Position numbers and translations under genes: made by a program. 64,000 nt of DNA, taken from NCBI GenBank assembly GCA_021404565.1, contig JAAWWF010000006.1, forward strand, positions 62,001 through 126,000, written 5' to 3'. The notes under the pieces are model-generated. The model ran no database searches. It was not told the origin of the DNA and saw only the letters and a program-made list of their open reading frames with translations. This DNA is from Roseivirga sp. Lineage in GTDB: Bacteria; Bacteroidota; Bacteroidia; Cytophagales; Cyclobacteriaceae. Positions 16,638-26,228 of the stretch are shown one piece after another. Position 1 is the first letter of the stretch; each line of letters starts with the position of its first letter.

Positions 16638-19592
16638 TTAAATGATTTGCGTACTACCCTTAAAATCATTCTTCCACTTAGGCCAGGGGGATGTATCCGT
16701 GGGGACAGGCTGGATTAGATAACCCAATTGCTTTTCATTTTGAGCTTGCTTATCCTTAAAAGAGGAGAGTCTGAAGTAGCCGGGGTCATCTACCTGTTTT
16801 GCAGTAAGATGCTTAATGGGAGTCTGATCAAAGAAGGTAGAGATCTCCGGAGAGTAGCAAAGCATTTTCAAAGCCGGGTCGGAAAAAGTCTCCTTGACCT
16901 TGCCTACATCGAGCTTGAATATCTGTGCCAGGCTCAGGGCCGGATAGATGTTGTTCTTTTCGCTGGCATCTATCGGTAATGGTAGATAATTTGGTTTGTC
17001 TTTCCCCTGGTCTACTACTTCTATTGCCTGCATCATACCCCAGTCTTCATGCTGTAACAAGTGGCAGTGATTTACATATTTACCGGTATAATCATTAAAG
17101 CGACTTCTGAAAACTGCACGACCACCATTATGAGGAATATAGACAGTGTCCTGCCACCTTGGTATGGGGTTACCGTCATCATCCAGGGGCAACAACTCGT
17201 TTCCTTCGTAGTCCTGAACGCTGCGTACATAAAAGGCATTCTGGTGGATATGGAAGGGGTGATGTACCGCTTTTGCCAGTAGTTTGGCTGTGAAAGGATT
17301 GCTACTCAATCCACCTCTCAAGGCATATAATGGACTCTCAGGGTTGTTGAGTTTATAAGAGGGTATGCCCGATATATAGTTATCAGGATCAGTATTGTCC
17401 GTTTCAATGTCTTTGATATATGAGGTCATGGAGTAATTGTACACAGACCACTCTTCGGCCGTGTTCACGAGCATTTTATGCTGGGCCGTATCCCAGCCGT
17501 GCCCGTGTTTTGAATCTGCCCCGTATTTTTTACCATCGATCAGCATCGCATTGTACATGGTATGAAGGTCCTTATTCGAACCATCACCAAATGTAATGTT
17601 GACATCGGGATCATAGGCTACAGCATTGACAGCTGCATGTCCAAAACCTGAGTATACAATTCTGCGAGACCTGATAGCTTTCCCGCCATTCCCCGATGCT
17701 TTCATCCTGATGGCGTCTCCGGCCAGGTTGGTGGGGCTATCGGGTAGGAAGGCATCCGTAGTTTCCGAATCGTCCTTAATGGTGATTTCGTCCACGCCAA
17801 CGGGGCGAAGCAGTTCTTCAATCTGGCCATATGACTTCCAGTCAACATTCAGCGAACCGTCATTATTCAGAGCAGGGGCAGTGACCGAGCCGGTGCCAAC
17901 AATGAATTTTGCCAGGGCCAGGTTATCGGGAGCGGTTTTCGATCCATCTACATCTACAGCTTCATTCATCTCCTGAGCCCAAATGGTGTATTCGGCTCCA
18001 TTGGTAGCGCTTTCCGGTATGTGTACGAGAATGTCTGTACGGTTGGCTACCCCAAGGGTGACCCATTCGCAGGCCATATCGGTATAGTAGCCATCCTTGT
18101 CAATCAGGTTAATACCATCATAGGCGATGTTGTTAAGGCACAGCCTGTCAGCAGTACTGTTTTCATCCGTAAACCAGCGTTTGGCCAGGGCACTCGCATT
18201 TTTAGGATTGCCACAGCGGCCGCTGCTATACATTGGTTGATTTGGGTCTATAAGAACAGGTTGTACCTTTTCTGTAGCGCTGCTGTTATCTTTCGATTTT
18301 TGAATAAAGATGCGGACATAGCCTTTGCCATCTACGCTACCATTCAACAGACGCAATCGGATCACCTGATTTTTGCTTACCGTAGTGGTAGGGATTCCGG
18401 CTGAAAGCAGTTGGCCATTTACCTTGGCGACAATCGTCTTGTTTTTCTTTTCATTTCCCTTGGCCGGAGTCGTACGAGCTTCTCCTTCAGTAGGGGGCGG
18501 AGCCAAAACCCGCTGAAGCATCAGTGGCAACTCTGTATAATTTTGCTTGCTGAATTTATTGGCTATTTCATCATCTATCTTTCCTTCTACAATGAGAAAA
18601 CCGGCCATACCACCCGCAACCTGGTCGAATGTAGCGCCATGGGGATGGGGATGATACCAGTGAGTGCCCGGATAATGTGGGCTGCCATCCGGCTGTTTCA
18701 ATTTGAATTTATAACGGGCCATTCCCACTACCTCATTGTCCATTAGTGCTGGTCCATTACCATCAACCACCCGGTAAATGAAGTCTTCCACAGGAATTAC
18801 CCTCAGAAGTACGTTGTCAGAATGTACTTCTTCACTTGTCTCTTTCTGGCTGTTCTTAAACTGCCCTGGTGAGATATGAAGGCCATGGGTATGCAGGTTG
18901 GTGACATGTTGTTGATGGGGGCCATAGAGGTGGCTGTCAATTTCATAATCAAGCGTGTCCGGAGAAATCCGCTCATCTCCCTTTACCTTCCTGGCATCCT
19001 GTTTAGCGGCCCAGTAGCCGTCATTACCACTGAGGTTGTTGATCAGAAAGACTTCCAGATCCTGGTCACCCCGCAGGCGAAAAGTCGGGCCCGGTACTAC
19101 TCCATTGTAGGCAAAAAGAGGATTGACGCTTCCGGGGGTAGTATTACCACCATTATCGTCAACGGTTAAAAAATGTGGGAAACCGCTGAACTCCACTTCC
19201 GGATCCAGCCTGAGCGCCTTCAGGTATGGAAGTTTGTTGATTTCTCGGTTGATCTTGTCTTTTCGGCTTTCCAGGTCAGCGGTGGCTACTTTTTCATTGT
19301 CTGAAGTAAACTGAAAAGGCTCAAGATCGTCTACCAGGTTGATTTCAGGAGGGGAATGCCATTCCTTGTTTTGTGCTCCGAGAAGAATCTTGCGATCTTC
19401 CGAGAGATTTGCCATACCTAATCTATCGGAAGAACCTCCTGTAGGTTTGCAACCAGAGATTGTGCCGGTTGAGACCAGGGCCAATCCTCCGGCACCCAGC
19501 ATACTCTTCTTGAAAAAATCTCTACGACTGTCGCGTATTTTCTGCTCGGCCTCATTTTCTTTTGAGACCTCTTTTTTAGGTTCTTGAGACAT
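16638..19592 (-). CDS. Tat-exported multicopper oxidase
   Basis: 984 aa, long for the family. The N-terminus carries a twin-arginine signal (SRRDFFKKSMLGAGG) ending in a lipobox-like TISGC, so it is probably a Tat lipoprotein. All four copper motifs are present: LHTHG near residue 234 (H-x-H), HWYHPHPHG near 315, HPFHIH near 777, and NHCHLLQHEDWGMM near 840, the last with the T1 Cys and axial Met. Oxidises a reduced substrate (metal, phenol or pigment, unknown) with O2 in the periplasm. It is monocistronic with a terminator after it. Confidence 0.93.
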   Translation of the reverse strand: MSQEPKKEVSKENEAEQKIRDSRRDFFKKSMLGAGGLALVSTGTISGCKPTGGSSDRLGMANLSEDRKILLGAQNKEWHSPPEINLVDDLEPFQFTSDNEKVATADLESRKDKINREINKLPYLKALRLDPEVEFSGFPHFLTVDDNGGNTTPGSVNPLFAYNGVVPGPTFRLRGDQDLEVFLINNLSGNDGYWAAKQDARKVKGDERISPDTLDYEIDSHLYGPHQQHVTNLHTHGLHISPGQFKNSQKETSEEVHSDNVLLRVIPVEDFIYRVVDGNGPALMDNEVVGMARYKFKLKQPDGSPHYPGTHWYHPHPHGATFDQVAGGMAGFLIVEGKIDDEIANKFSKQNYTELPLMLQRVLAPPPTEGEARTTPAKGNEKKNKTIVAKVNGQLLSAGIPTTTVSKNQVIRLRLLNGSVDGKGYVRIFIQKSKDNSSATEKVQPVLIDPNQPMYSSGRCGNPKNASALAKRWFTDENSTADRLCLNNIAYDGINLIDKDGYYTDMACEWVTLGVANRTDILVHIPESATNGAEYTIWAQEMNEAVDVDGSKTAPDNLALAKFIVGTGSVTAPALNNDGSLNVDWKSYGQIEELLRPVGVDEITIKDDSETTDAFLPDSPTNLAGDAIRMKASGNGGKAIRSRRIVYSGFGHAAVNAVAYDPDVNITFGDGSNKDLHTMYNAMLIDGKKYGADSKHGHGWDTAQHKMLVNTAEEWSVYNYSMTSYIKDIETDNTDPDNYISGIPSYKLNNPESPLYALRGGLSSNPFTAKLLAKAVHHPFHIHQNAFYVRSVQDYEGNELLPLDDDGNPIPRWQDTVYIPHNGGRAVFRSRFNDYTGKYVNHCHLLQHEDWGMMQAIEVVDQGKDKPNYLPLPIDASEKNNIYPALSLAQIFKLDVGKVKETFSDPALKMLCYSPEISTFFDQTPIKHLTAKQVDDPGYFRLSSFKDKQAQNEKQLGYLIQPVPTDTSPWPKWKNDFKGSTQII

Positions 19593-19775
19593 GTGTATTA
19601 GTGTTAAGGTTGGGATAAAAAAGTGGTATTCTTATTCAAATAAAGATAGCAATCTTAACATTAAATTTATCACATTTTTTAATCGGTTCGTTCAAAATTG
19701 ACAGTAAAAGGACCTGTGTGAAGGATCGGTTTCGGGTATTTCTCAACAGTTTGAATATAGAAGTGATGGTTAGGT

Positions 19776-21191
19776 CTATATCACCTTCTTCTTTTTCCAG
19801 GTGCCTTTTCTGAGCCAGATAAATGTTAGAATAGCCGGAATAACATAAGAGGCGGGGAATGACCACCAAACTCCCAGTTCGGCAAAGCTCTCATATCCCG
19901 TAGCTATCCAGGCAAAGGGAAATTGGATGATCCAGACCCCGATGATGGTAAAGATCATGGATTCCATGGTATTGCCTGAGCCACGCATGGTACCCACCAT
20001 GGCCAGTTGAGCCCCCATAAAGCCGAAGGCCGGTGCTGTTATGCGTAAGAAAGTCACTGCCATATCTACCACATGCTCTTCCGCATCGAGAAATGCCCTG
20101 ACGATAGGTTCTGCAAACACAAAGAAGCAAAAGCCGATAACTGTCATGGAACCAAAGGCAATGGTGGCAGCATATTTTGAGGTTTTTTCTGCCCGGTCTA
20201 TTCTGTTGGCCCCGATGTTTTGCCCTACCAATGTGGCAGTGGCTTTCATAAGGCCCAGGGCTACGATCACCACAAAACTGATAAGTCTGGCACCTACACC
20301 ATAAGCTGCCAGCACATCGGTGCCGAATTTAGCCGCTATACCGGTCATAAGTGTCAAACCCAGCGCTCTTGCAGAAATCTCCATGGAAGAAGGCATACCT
20401 AACTTGAAAGCACTTTTGAGCAGCGGGAAATCAAACCTGAAGGCTTTCAAGGTGAGCTTGAAATCGGTGTTCCCTTTGAAGAGAATATAAAAGCCTATGA
20501 TAGCGGATAGTCCAAGAGTAGCCAGGGTGGAAAATGCCGCACCAGCTACGCCATAACCTGGAATGGGCCCCCAACCATAAATAAAAAGCGGGTCAAGAAT
20601 AAAGTTAAGCCCAAGACTCAGTGCATTGATATACAGTGGGATTTTTACCTCACCAATACCACGAAGCAAAGACTGAAAGAGGATAAACCCAAAATTGAAG
20701 ACCAGCCCAAGGAAAATTACCCTTTGAAAGAAATTGGCCTCTGCGAATATTTTGTCTTCCACACCTAGCCAGTGCAGAATGTTGGGTGAAAGCTGCCAGG
20801 CGATTGAAGACATCACGATGGACATCAGTACCACCATCACCAGCGTCTGAATGGCCACATGGTTGACCATTTTGAGGTTTTTGGCTCCCGCGTACTGGGC
20901 TACCAGAATTGCTCCGGCAAAACCAAAACCTGAGCAAAGAGAGATCATCAGAAAGTTGACGGGGTAGCTAACCGAAACGGCAGCCACTGCATCAGACCCA
21001 AGTCGACCTACCCAGAAGGCATCTACCAGCTGATAGCCGGTTTGCAGGAGATTGGCACCTATGATGGGGAAGGCAAGTGCTATCAGGGTCTTGAGGATAT
21101 TACCTTCGGTAAGAGATGCTTTGGCTTGCTTCACAGGTAGCAGCGAATTTAGCAGGTATCTGGCGAATGACAGCTTAAAAATATGATTCAT
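19776..21191 (-). CDS. MATE family multidrug efflux transporter
   Basis: 471-aa membrane protein with about 12 helices in two homologous halves. N-terminal half: ALAFPIIGANLLQTGYQLVDAFWVGRLG. Central signatures: PIPGYGVAGAAFSTL, and GMPSSMEISARALGLTLMTGIAAKFG in the second half. Predicted to expel cationic drugs or metabolites using Na+ or H+. A short tail (WLRKGTWKKKKVI) ends the protein. No regulator lies on the same strand; a divergent AraC regulator begins 125 bp away. Confidence 0.92.
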   Translation of the reverse strand: MNHIFKLSFARYLLNSLLPVKQAKASLTEGNILKTLIALAFPIIGANLLQTGYQLVDAFWVGRLGSDAVAAVSVSYPVNFLMISLCSGFGFAGAILVAQYAGAKNLKMVNHVAIQTLVMVVLMSIVMSSIAWQLSPNILHWLGVEDKIFAEANFFQRVIFLGLVFNFGFILFQSLLRGIGEVKIPLYINALSLGLNFILDPLFIYGWGPIPGYGVAGAAFSTLATLGLSAIIGFYILFKGNTDFKLTLKAFRFDFPLLKSAFKLGMPSSMEISARALGLTLMTGIAAKFGTDVLAAYGVGARLISFVVIVALGLMKATATLVGQNIGANRIDRAEKTSKYAATIAFGSMTVIGFCFFVFAEPIVRAFLDAEEHVVDMAVTFLRITAPAFGFMGAQLAMVGTMRGSGNTMESMIFTIIGVWIIQFPFAWIATGYESFAELGVWWSFPASYVIPAILTFIWLRKGTWKKKKVI

Positions 21192-21315
21192 ATTGAGGCG
21201 AAGTGTGGATGTTCTGTTTTGAATACAATTGCGCAGATTTTACCCTACTTTTATGGCCTGGCTTAAACAGCACTGTCAATTCAGATCATTGGTCTGAGCT
21301 TTGATAAGAGAGAGA

Positions 21316-22353
21316 ATGGGACTCATTGAACTTATGGGATTGGTCAATCTGATCATCGCCTTTCAGGCGGTGTTTCTGGTTGTGCATTTTCTGCTCAAAA
21401 AGAAGGGCATTGTCCTTTTGAACAGGCTCCTTGCCTTATGTATCGGAGCCTTTGGCCTGGTAGCACTCAATACATTCTTCAGTCTGGCAGGTTACGACTT
21501 TTCTTCTGACCTCTTTCAAAAAGTATCCAACAATGTGATGTGGTTCATTGCTCCGTCCTTGTATTCATATGTGGCTTATCGCGAGTCGAATATCAGCCCG
21601 AGAGTAGTTCTTTGGCACCTGATCCCATATTTACCATTGGCAGCAATCAACATTCTGTTTGAATTCCCGGTTTTCAACAGTGTCATTGTGGTGGTTGCCT
21701 TTCTTCAAATGATTACTTATCTGTCATTGGCGGTTTATCTTGCCATAAAACGCTACCGAACTGATAAGAGGTTTTACTCCTGGGTTTTACCCATGCTTAT
21801 CATCTTTGGATTATTGGTGTTGATCAATGTGCTTTTTAAAATACTTATGGCGCAGGGTATGCTCGATATTTCTCAAAACCTGCTTCAGGGCTTTACGGTT
21901 TTGTTGTCCATTCCCGTTTTCTATACCTCTTACAAAGAAATGAATTCAGGAAAAACAGAAGTGGCTGGAAAACGGTATCAGTCGACCCCGATTGATGATA
22001 GAAAGGCTGGTGATATTTTGAATTCAGTGGAGTACTATTTGAAAACAGAAAGAGGCTTCACTGATAAGGGGCTGACACTGAATAGGCTGTCTGAGAAGAC
22101 CGGCATTTCGGCAAAATATATATCACAGGTGGTCAACTCCAGGCTGGGTATGAGCTTCTCTGATTATGTCAGCCAATTGCGCATTGAAGAGGCTGCGCGT
22201 AGCTTGTTGGATCCATCCAAGACCCATTTGACCATTGCTGCCATTGCCGATGAAGCAGGATTTTCATCCATCAGCAGGTTTAATCTCCTTTTTAAAAAAC
22301 AGATGCAAGTCACCCCCAAAGCTTACCAAAAGGCCGGCTCAGTGGCTGAATAG
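21316..22353 (+). CDS. Membrane-anchored AraC family transcriptional regulator
   Basis: 345 aa from ATG 21316 (MGLIELMGL); an in-frame TTG at 21301 is less likely. About seven hydrophobic helices fill residues 1-205. The AraC domain covers about 240-340 (LNRLSEKTGISAKYISQVVNSR, IAAIADEAGFSSISRFNLLFKK, MQVTPKAYQK). Divergent from the MATE gene, so control of that pump is possible, but the CPBP protease downstream is an equally good partner. A small hairpin follows the stop. Confidence 0.88.
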   Translation: MGLIELMGLVNLIIAFQAVFLVVHFLLKKKGIVLLNRLLALCIGAFGLVALNTFFSLAGYDFSSDLFQKVSNNVMWFIAPSLYSYVAYRESNISPRVVLWHLIPYLPLAAINILFEFPVFNSVIVVVAFLQMITYLSLAVYLAIKRYRTDKRFYSWVLPMLIIFGLLVLINVLFKILMAQGMLDISQNLLQGFTVLLSIPVFYTSYKEMNSGKTEVAGKRYQSTPIDDRKAGDILNSVEYYLKTERGFTDKGLTLNRLSEKTGISAKYISQVVNSRLGMSFSDYVSQLRIEEAARSLLDPSKTHLTIAAIADEAGFSSISRFNLLFKKQMQVTPKAYQKAGSVAE

Positions 22354-22378
22354 TGGCTATATCACGATATAGCTATTC
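22354..22378 (+). terminator. Weak terminator-like hairpin after the AraC gene
   Basis: GCTATATC-AC-GATATAGC, a perfect 8-bp repeat at 22356-22363/22366-22373 directly after the stop codon, followed by a short T-rich stretch. The loop of only two bases makes it imperfect as a terminator. Confidence 0.45.
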
Positions 22379-22441
22379 TTGAATCAGCATGGTTTCAGGT
22401 TGAACCATACCTTCGGCTTCAACTCAAAATGTATGAATTCA

Positions 22442-23278
22442 ATGAAAAAAACTATTGGTAGCACCAAGCGGCAGGTCTTTCTGTTTTTCCTGGCCACTTA
22501 TGTCTTTTCCTGGTCTATGTTTGCCCTGGGCAGCGCCCTGGATGTAACCCCCATACTCTTAATTGGTATCTGGGGGCCTTCATTAATGTCCCTCTTTTTC
22601 ACCTATCGTTTTTATGGCAAGCAAGGGCTCCGGTCTTTCTTTGGCAGATTTAAAAGAGCCAATGTGCGCTGGTATTGGTGGCTTGCTTTGATTCTTTTAC
22701 CCGCAGCTATTCACCTGGGCGGCCGATCTCTCTGGCAACTTTACTATGAGGGTGAAGTCAATCCCTTTTATCTGCCTTTGCAATATTGGGCAGGTAGCAT
22801 TATTCCCTCTTTTCTCATAGCTGGTTTTGGAGAGGAGATGGGCTGGAGGGGCTTTGCCTTGCCGCGTTTGCAACAACATTATTCAGCGACCAAATCGGCT
22901 TTGATTCTGGGGCTGTTTCATACCATGTGGCATCTGCCTACCTATTGGCTGGGGCAGGGTATTCACAATGTGCCGGGAATCTATGTTTTGCTCTTTGTAT
23001 TACCCTGGACCTTTATTTTCTGCTGGCTCTACAACCGATCAGGAGGGAGCTTAATTTTTGCGGTCAGCTTTCATGCCATATCAAACGCTTCTTTATCAAT
23101 CATCAGGTTTATGCCTACAGATAACGAGGTTCCTATTTCACCAGAACTTATCACCCAAACCAGTCTGCCATCGGCATTGGCCGGACCTTACTTATCAGTA
23201 ATTGCTGTATATGCAGTGGTGGCCCTGCTGGTATGGAAGTTTGGCAAATTCAACAAGGTCAATACGGATGTCCCTTAG
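22442..23278 (+). CDS. CPBP family intramembrane glutamic endopeptidase (Rce1-like)
   Basis: 278 aa from ATG 22442 (MKKTIGSTKR); ATG 22433 is a close alternative. About eight membrane helices. The three CAAX/CPBP motifs are intact: GEEMGWRGFALPRLQ (EExxxR), FHTMWHLP (FxxxH), and SFHAISNAS (HxxxN/B). Such enzymes cleave within membranes or act in bacteriocin immunity; here the substrate is unknown. It follows the AraC gene by 88 bp. Confidence 0.9.
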   Translation: MKKTIGSTKRQVFLFFLATYVFSWSMFALGSALDVTPILLIGIWGPSLMSLFFTYRFYGKQGLRSFFGRFKRANVRWYWWLALILLPAAIHLGGRSLWQLYYEGEVNPFYLPLQYWAGSIIPSFLIAGFGEEMGWRGFALPRLQQHYSATKSALILGLFHTMWHLPTYWLGQGIHNVPGIYVLLFVLPWTFIFCWLYNRSGGSLIFAVSFHAISNASLSIIRFMPTDNEVPISPELITQTSLPSALAGPYLSVIAVYAVVALLVWKFGKFNKVNTDVP

Positions 23279-23420
23279 GTTTTTTTTAAGAGAGACAGGC
23301 TTGTGGTGAAATGGGACCGCTTAGCACAATGTGATCTTGTGCTTCAAGGTCGTCCGGCAGAGCAGCCAGGCTTTTCATCTCAGTTTATATACCCTCTGTC
23401 TCGCTGGTTTCGGTGCAAGT

Positions 23421-23462
23421 AGGTAATTGGTTACATTGTTGATGTGATCAATTACCTTTTTT
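23421..23462 (+). terminator. Intrinsic terminator or attenuator abutting the permease start codon
   Basis: Perfect 9-bp arms AGGTAATTG (23421-23429) and CAATTACCT (23449-23457), extendable inwards with a few pairs, followed directly by T6 at 23457-23462. The ATG of the ABC permease is the next base. It either ends the CPBP transcript or sits in the permease leader as an attenuator. Confidence 0.75.
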
Positions 23463-25877
23463 ATGCTCAAAAGCTTCATTCTCGTTTCCTTCCGCAACCT
23501 CAGCAAATACAAAGTGTCCTCCCTGATTTCTTCCGGCAGTCTGGGCTTGGGCATTCTCTTTGCCTTTGTCATTTTTAAATTCACTGCTTTTGAGCGCAGC
23601 TTCGATCGGGCTGTTCCTGATTATGAAAAGAAGGTAAGGCTCAACTTCATGATCAATAATGGTGGAAACACTACCGTGCATGCTGCCACAGCCCCTTATC
23701 CCTTTACAGATCTGTTTGCATCTCAATCCGCTGAGATTGAGAGCTATGCCCGTTTTTTTGATGCAGGAGAGGGGATTTTGGCCTTTGAAGACCAGGTTTC
23801 GATAAAGACCCGGGGGATCACCTTTGCGGATGAAAGCCTGTTGGATTTCTTTGGAGTGCAAATAATCAGAGGAGCAGGTATTGACGACTATGACCTCAAG
23901 AGTGTAGTCATTTCGGCTTCGTTGGCCAATCAAATGTTTGGCGCACAGGACCCCTTGGGGAAAACGGTTACCTACCTGGGCGTACATGACTTTGTGGTCA
24001 AAGGAGTTTTTGGGGATTTACCGGAGAATTCCAGTGTTGATTTTCGGCTGGTGGGTGCCATGGGTTTTGTTCAAACACTCAGGCCTGCATACTACCAGGA
24101 GGGGAAAAACTGGGGCGGTTATTCTTTTCATACTTTTTATGAGCTGGCACCGGGTACGGATCATCAAGTGCTTGAGGATAAATTCAGGGACCTTTATTAT
24201 CAACGTTTCGAAATTGATGCAGAAAAGCTGGAAGGAGAGGTTTTTGATTTTGAGCTGATCAGCCTGGCGGATATGCACCTGAATTCCGGGGTGGTCAGAG
24301 AGCAAACCGAATCAGGCAGCGAATCGAAAATACGTATGCTGGAATACCTGGCTTTCGTGATTCTGGCCATTGCCTGGATCAACTTTATCAACCTGCAGGC
24401 TACCAAAGCTCCCCAGCGCATGAAGGAAATTGGGGTGCGGAAGGTGTTCGGTGCAGGTGGAAAAAATCTGTATACCATGTTTTGCCTGGAGTTTGCGCTG
24501 CTCAACCTCATTTCCCTGGCAGGAGCAATAGGACTTCTCTGGCTTATCAATCCCTACCTTCCGGGTTTGACTACTGTCAATCTTGATCCGGGTATTCTTC
24601 CCCTTACCTCACATGCATGGTTACCTGCTTTTCTGCTGGCGGGAGTGCTGGTTTCTTCAATTTATCCTGCCATCGTCACCGTCAGAAATGGTGTTAATCT
24701 CAAAAGTACTTTTGCCGACAATCGTGCAGGCTGGTTTAAGAAAGGGTTGGTCACAGTTCAGTTTGCGGTATCTCTCTTCATGATCGCCTATACACTCACG
24801 GTTTATTGGCAGGTAGACCATATGACCAATCAGGACCCGGGCTTTGACACTGCCAAAGTATTGATGATTAATGGGCCGGTAACCCAAATGGAAAGCAATC
24901 GTCAGAATGCGGAGTTTGTTAAGCAGCAGGCCCTGAACCTGACAGGAGTGGAGCTGGCTACCTGGGGTGGGGCATCTCCTGGAGTGAACCAGGGATGGCA
25001 AGGGAATATCCGTGAAATGGACTCTCCGGAAGAGTTCTATCAAACAGCTTATTTCTCAAACATCACCAACGACTATTTTGAAGTTTTTAACCTTCAGGTA
25101 CTGGCCGGTAGAATTCCACTGCTTAATACACCTCATACTGAGCCTCGCCTGGTGGTGAATGAAAGGGCCTTGAAGGGCTGGGGCTGGGATAGCCCCGAAG
25201 AGGCCATTGGTAAAAGAATTGGCTACGGATCGGGCTCAACTGTGGTGGCTGTGGTAGAAAACTTCAACAGCCTGGGCTTTCAGAGTGAAATTGATCCCAG
25301 GGTGTTTATTGTTGACCATTTGTATAAGGCACAGACGGCCAACGATTTCTTTCTGCTGAGGGTTGATCCGCGCCATACCCGGGAGATTGTGAGATCCCTG
25401 GAAGAGGCTTATAAAAGCTCATTTCCCGGAAATCCTTTTCATTATAGCTTTCTGAACGAAGAGTTCGATAGTCTTTATGCTACTGAAATGGCTTACAATA
25501 AGGTATTCTCCATTTTCAGCGGATTGGCCATTGCCCTGGCCTGCGTGGGTATGCTGGGGCTTGCGCGCTTCAGCGCCATTAACAGACGAAGAGAGATTGG
25601 TATCCGAAAAGTGCTCGGCTCCGGTGAGTTGCGTATCGTAAGGCTTTTCCTGAAAGAATACTTCTGGCTGGTAGCCCTGGCCTTTATCATCTCCACGCCC
25701 GTGTCTTACTATCTGATTGATGCCTGGCTGGATTCTTTTGCCTATAGGATTCCTATTGGTATAGGACTCTTTCTTTTGCCGTTGGCTGCGTTGTTTGTTC
25801 TGACTATGATCACCGTAGGCAGTATCAGCTATAAGGCTTCTCTGGCCAATCCGGTGAATGTGTTGAAGGAGTTGTAA
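23463..25877 (+). CDS. MacB/FtsX-type ABC transporter permease
   Basis: 804 aa, the usual size for the Bacteroidota two-unit permeases. TM1 is at about 18-38, a MacB periplasmic domain at about 40-280, three helices at about 290-410 (FtsX, with the EIGVRKVFGAGG coupling motif), a second TM/periplasmic unit at about 425-660, and a second FtsX with RREIGIRKVLGSGELRIV near 715-735. No ATPase gene is adjacent, as is common for these stand-alone permeases. Probable role in lipoprotein, peptide or antibiotic export. The N-terminus (MLKSFILVSFRNLSKYK) supports the start despite the hairpin next to it. Confidence 0.9.
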   Translation: MLKSFILVSFRNLSKYKVSSLISSGSLGLGILFAFVIFKFTAFERSFDRAVPDYEKKVRLNFMINNGGNTTVHAATAPYPFTDLFASQSAEIESYARFFDAGEGILAFEDQVSIKTRGITFADESLLDFFGVQIIRGAGIDDYDLKSVVISASLANQMFGAQDPLGKTVTYLGVHDFVVKGVFGDLPENSSVDFRLVGAMGFVQTLRPAYYQEGKNWGGYSFHTFYELAPGTDHQVLEDKFRDLYYQRFEIDAEKLEGEVFDFELISLADMHLNSGVVREQTESGSESKIRMLEYLAFVILAIAWINFINLQATKAPQRMKEIGVRKVFGAGGKNLYTMFCLEFALLNLISLAGAIGLLWLINPYLPGLTTVNLDPGILPLTSHAWLPAFLLAGVLVSSIYPAIVTVRNGVNLKSTFADNRAGWFKKGLVTVQFAVSLFMIAYTLTVYWQVDHMTNQDPGFDTAKVLMINGPVTQMESNRQNAEFVKQQALNLTGVELATWGGASPGVNQGWQGNIREMDSPEEFYQTAYFSNITNDYFEVFNLQVLAGRIPLLNTPHTEPRLVVNERALKGWGWDSPEEAIGKRIGYGSGSTVVAVVENFNSLGFQSEIDPRVFIVDHLYKAQTANDFFLLRVDPRHTREIVRSLEEAYKSSFPGNPFHYSFLNEEFDSLYATEMAYNKVFSIFSGLAIALACVGMLGLARFSAINRRREIGIRKVLGSGELRIVRLFLKEYFWLVALAFIISTPVSYYLIDAWLDSFAYRIPIGIGLFLLPLAALFVLTMITVGSISYKASLANPVNVLKEL

Positions 25878-26228
25878 GCGTTAATAAGGCCCTTAGACCT
25901 GATGAAACAACGGTAAAGAGATTCATACACCTTGTACCGGCTATATTCAAGTATTCGAACCAGGAGCTTCAGGCCGGTTTGATTGGACGGTCCTACCCAA
26001 ACTCTTGCTAATATACCGCGTCAACAGAGCAAAGCCTGATCGGCAATTATGAGCAAATACATATACAAGAAGGTTGTTATTTCACTTGATTTGTCGTCAA
26101 TTCGCGCAATTGACAGAGCGTTTTTTGTTTCTGAGCTTATAGCCAAAAACAGAAGTGATCCCAATCGAAATATGAACAGGGACTTGGGGTTTTGTGTCGA
26201 TTCAAACCTAACCTAATAAAGAGACCAG
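25878..26228. other. Intergenic region without recognised gene
   Basis: 351 bp between the permease and the RapA-like gene. No reading frame with family character. A palindrome GTCAATT-N5-AATTGAC lies at 26096-26114, followed by a T-rich run (GCGTTTTTTG), which could be a weak terminator or an operator. No clear promoter box for the downstream gene was found. Confidence 0.5.

Noticed and set aside
18021-18404. 127-codon frame on the plus strand
   Set aside because: Antisense shadow of the multicopper oxidase.
19636-19869. 77-codon frame on the minus strand
   Set aside because: Overlaps the end of the MATE gene in another frame, no signal or domain.
23448-23987. 179-codon frame on the minus strand
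   Set aside because: Antisense shadow of the ABC permease N-terminus.
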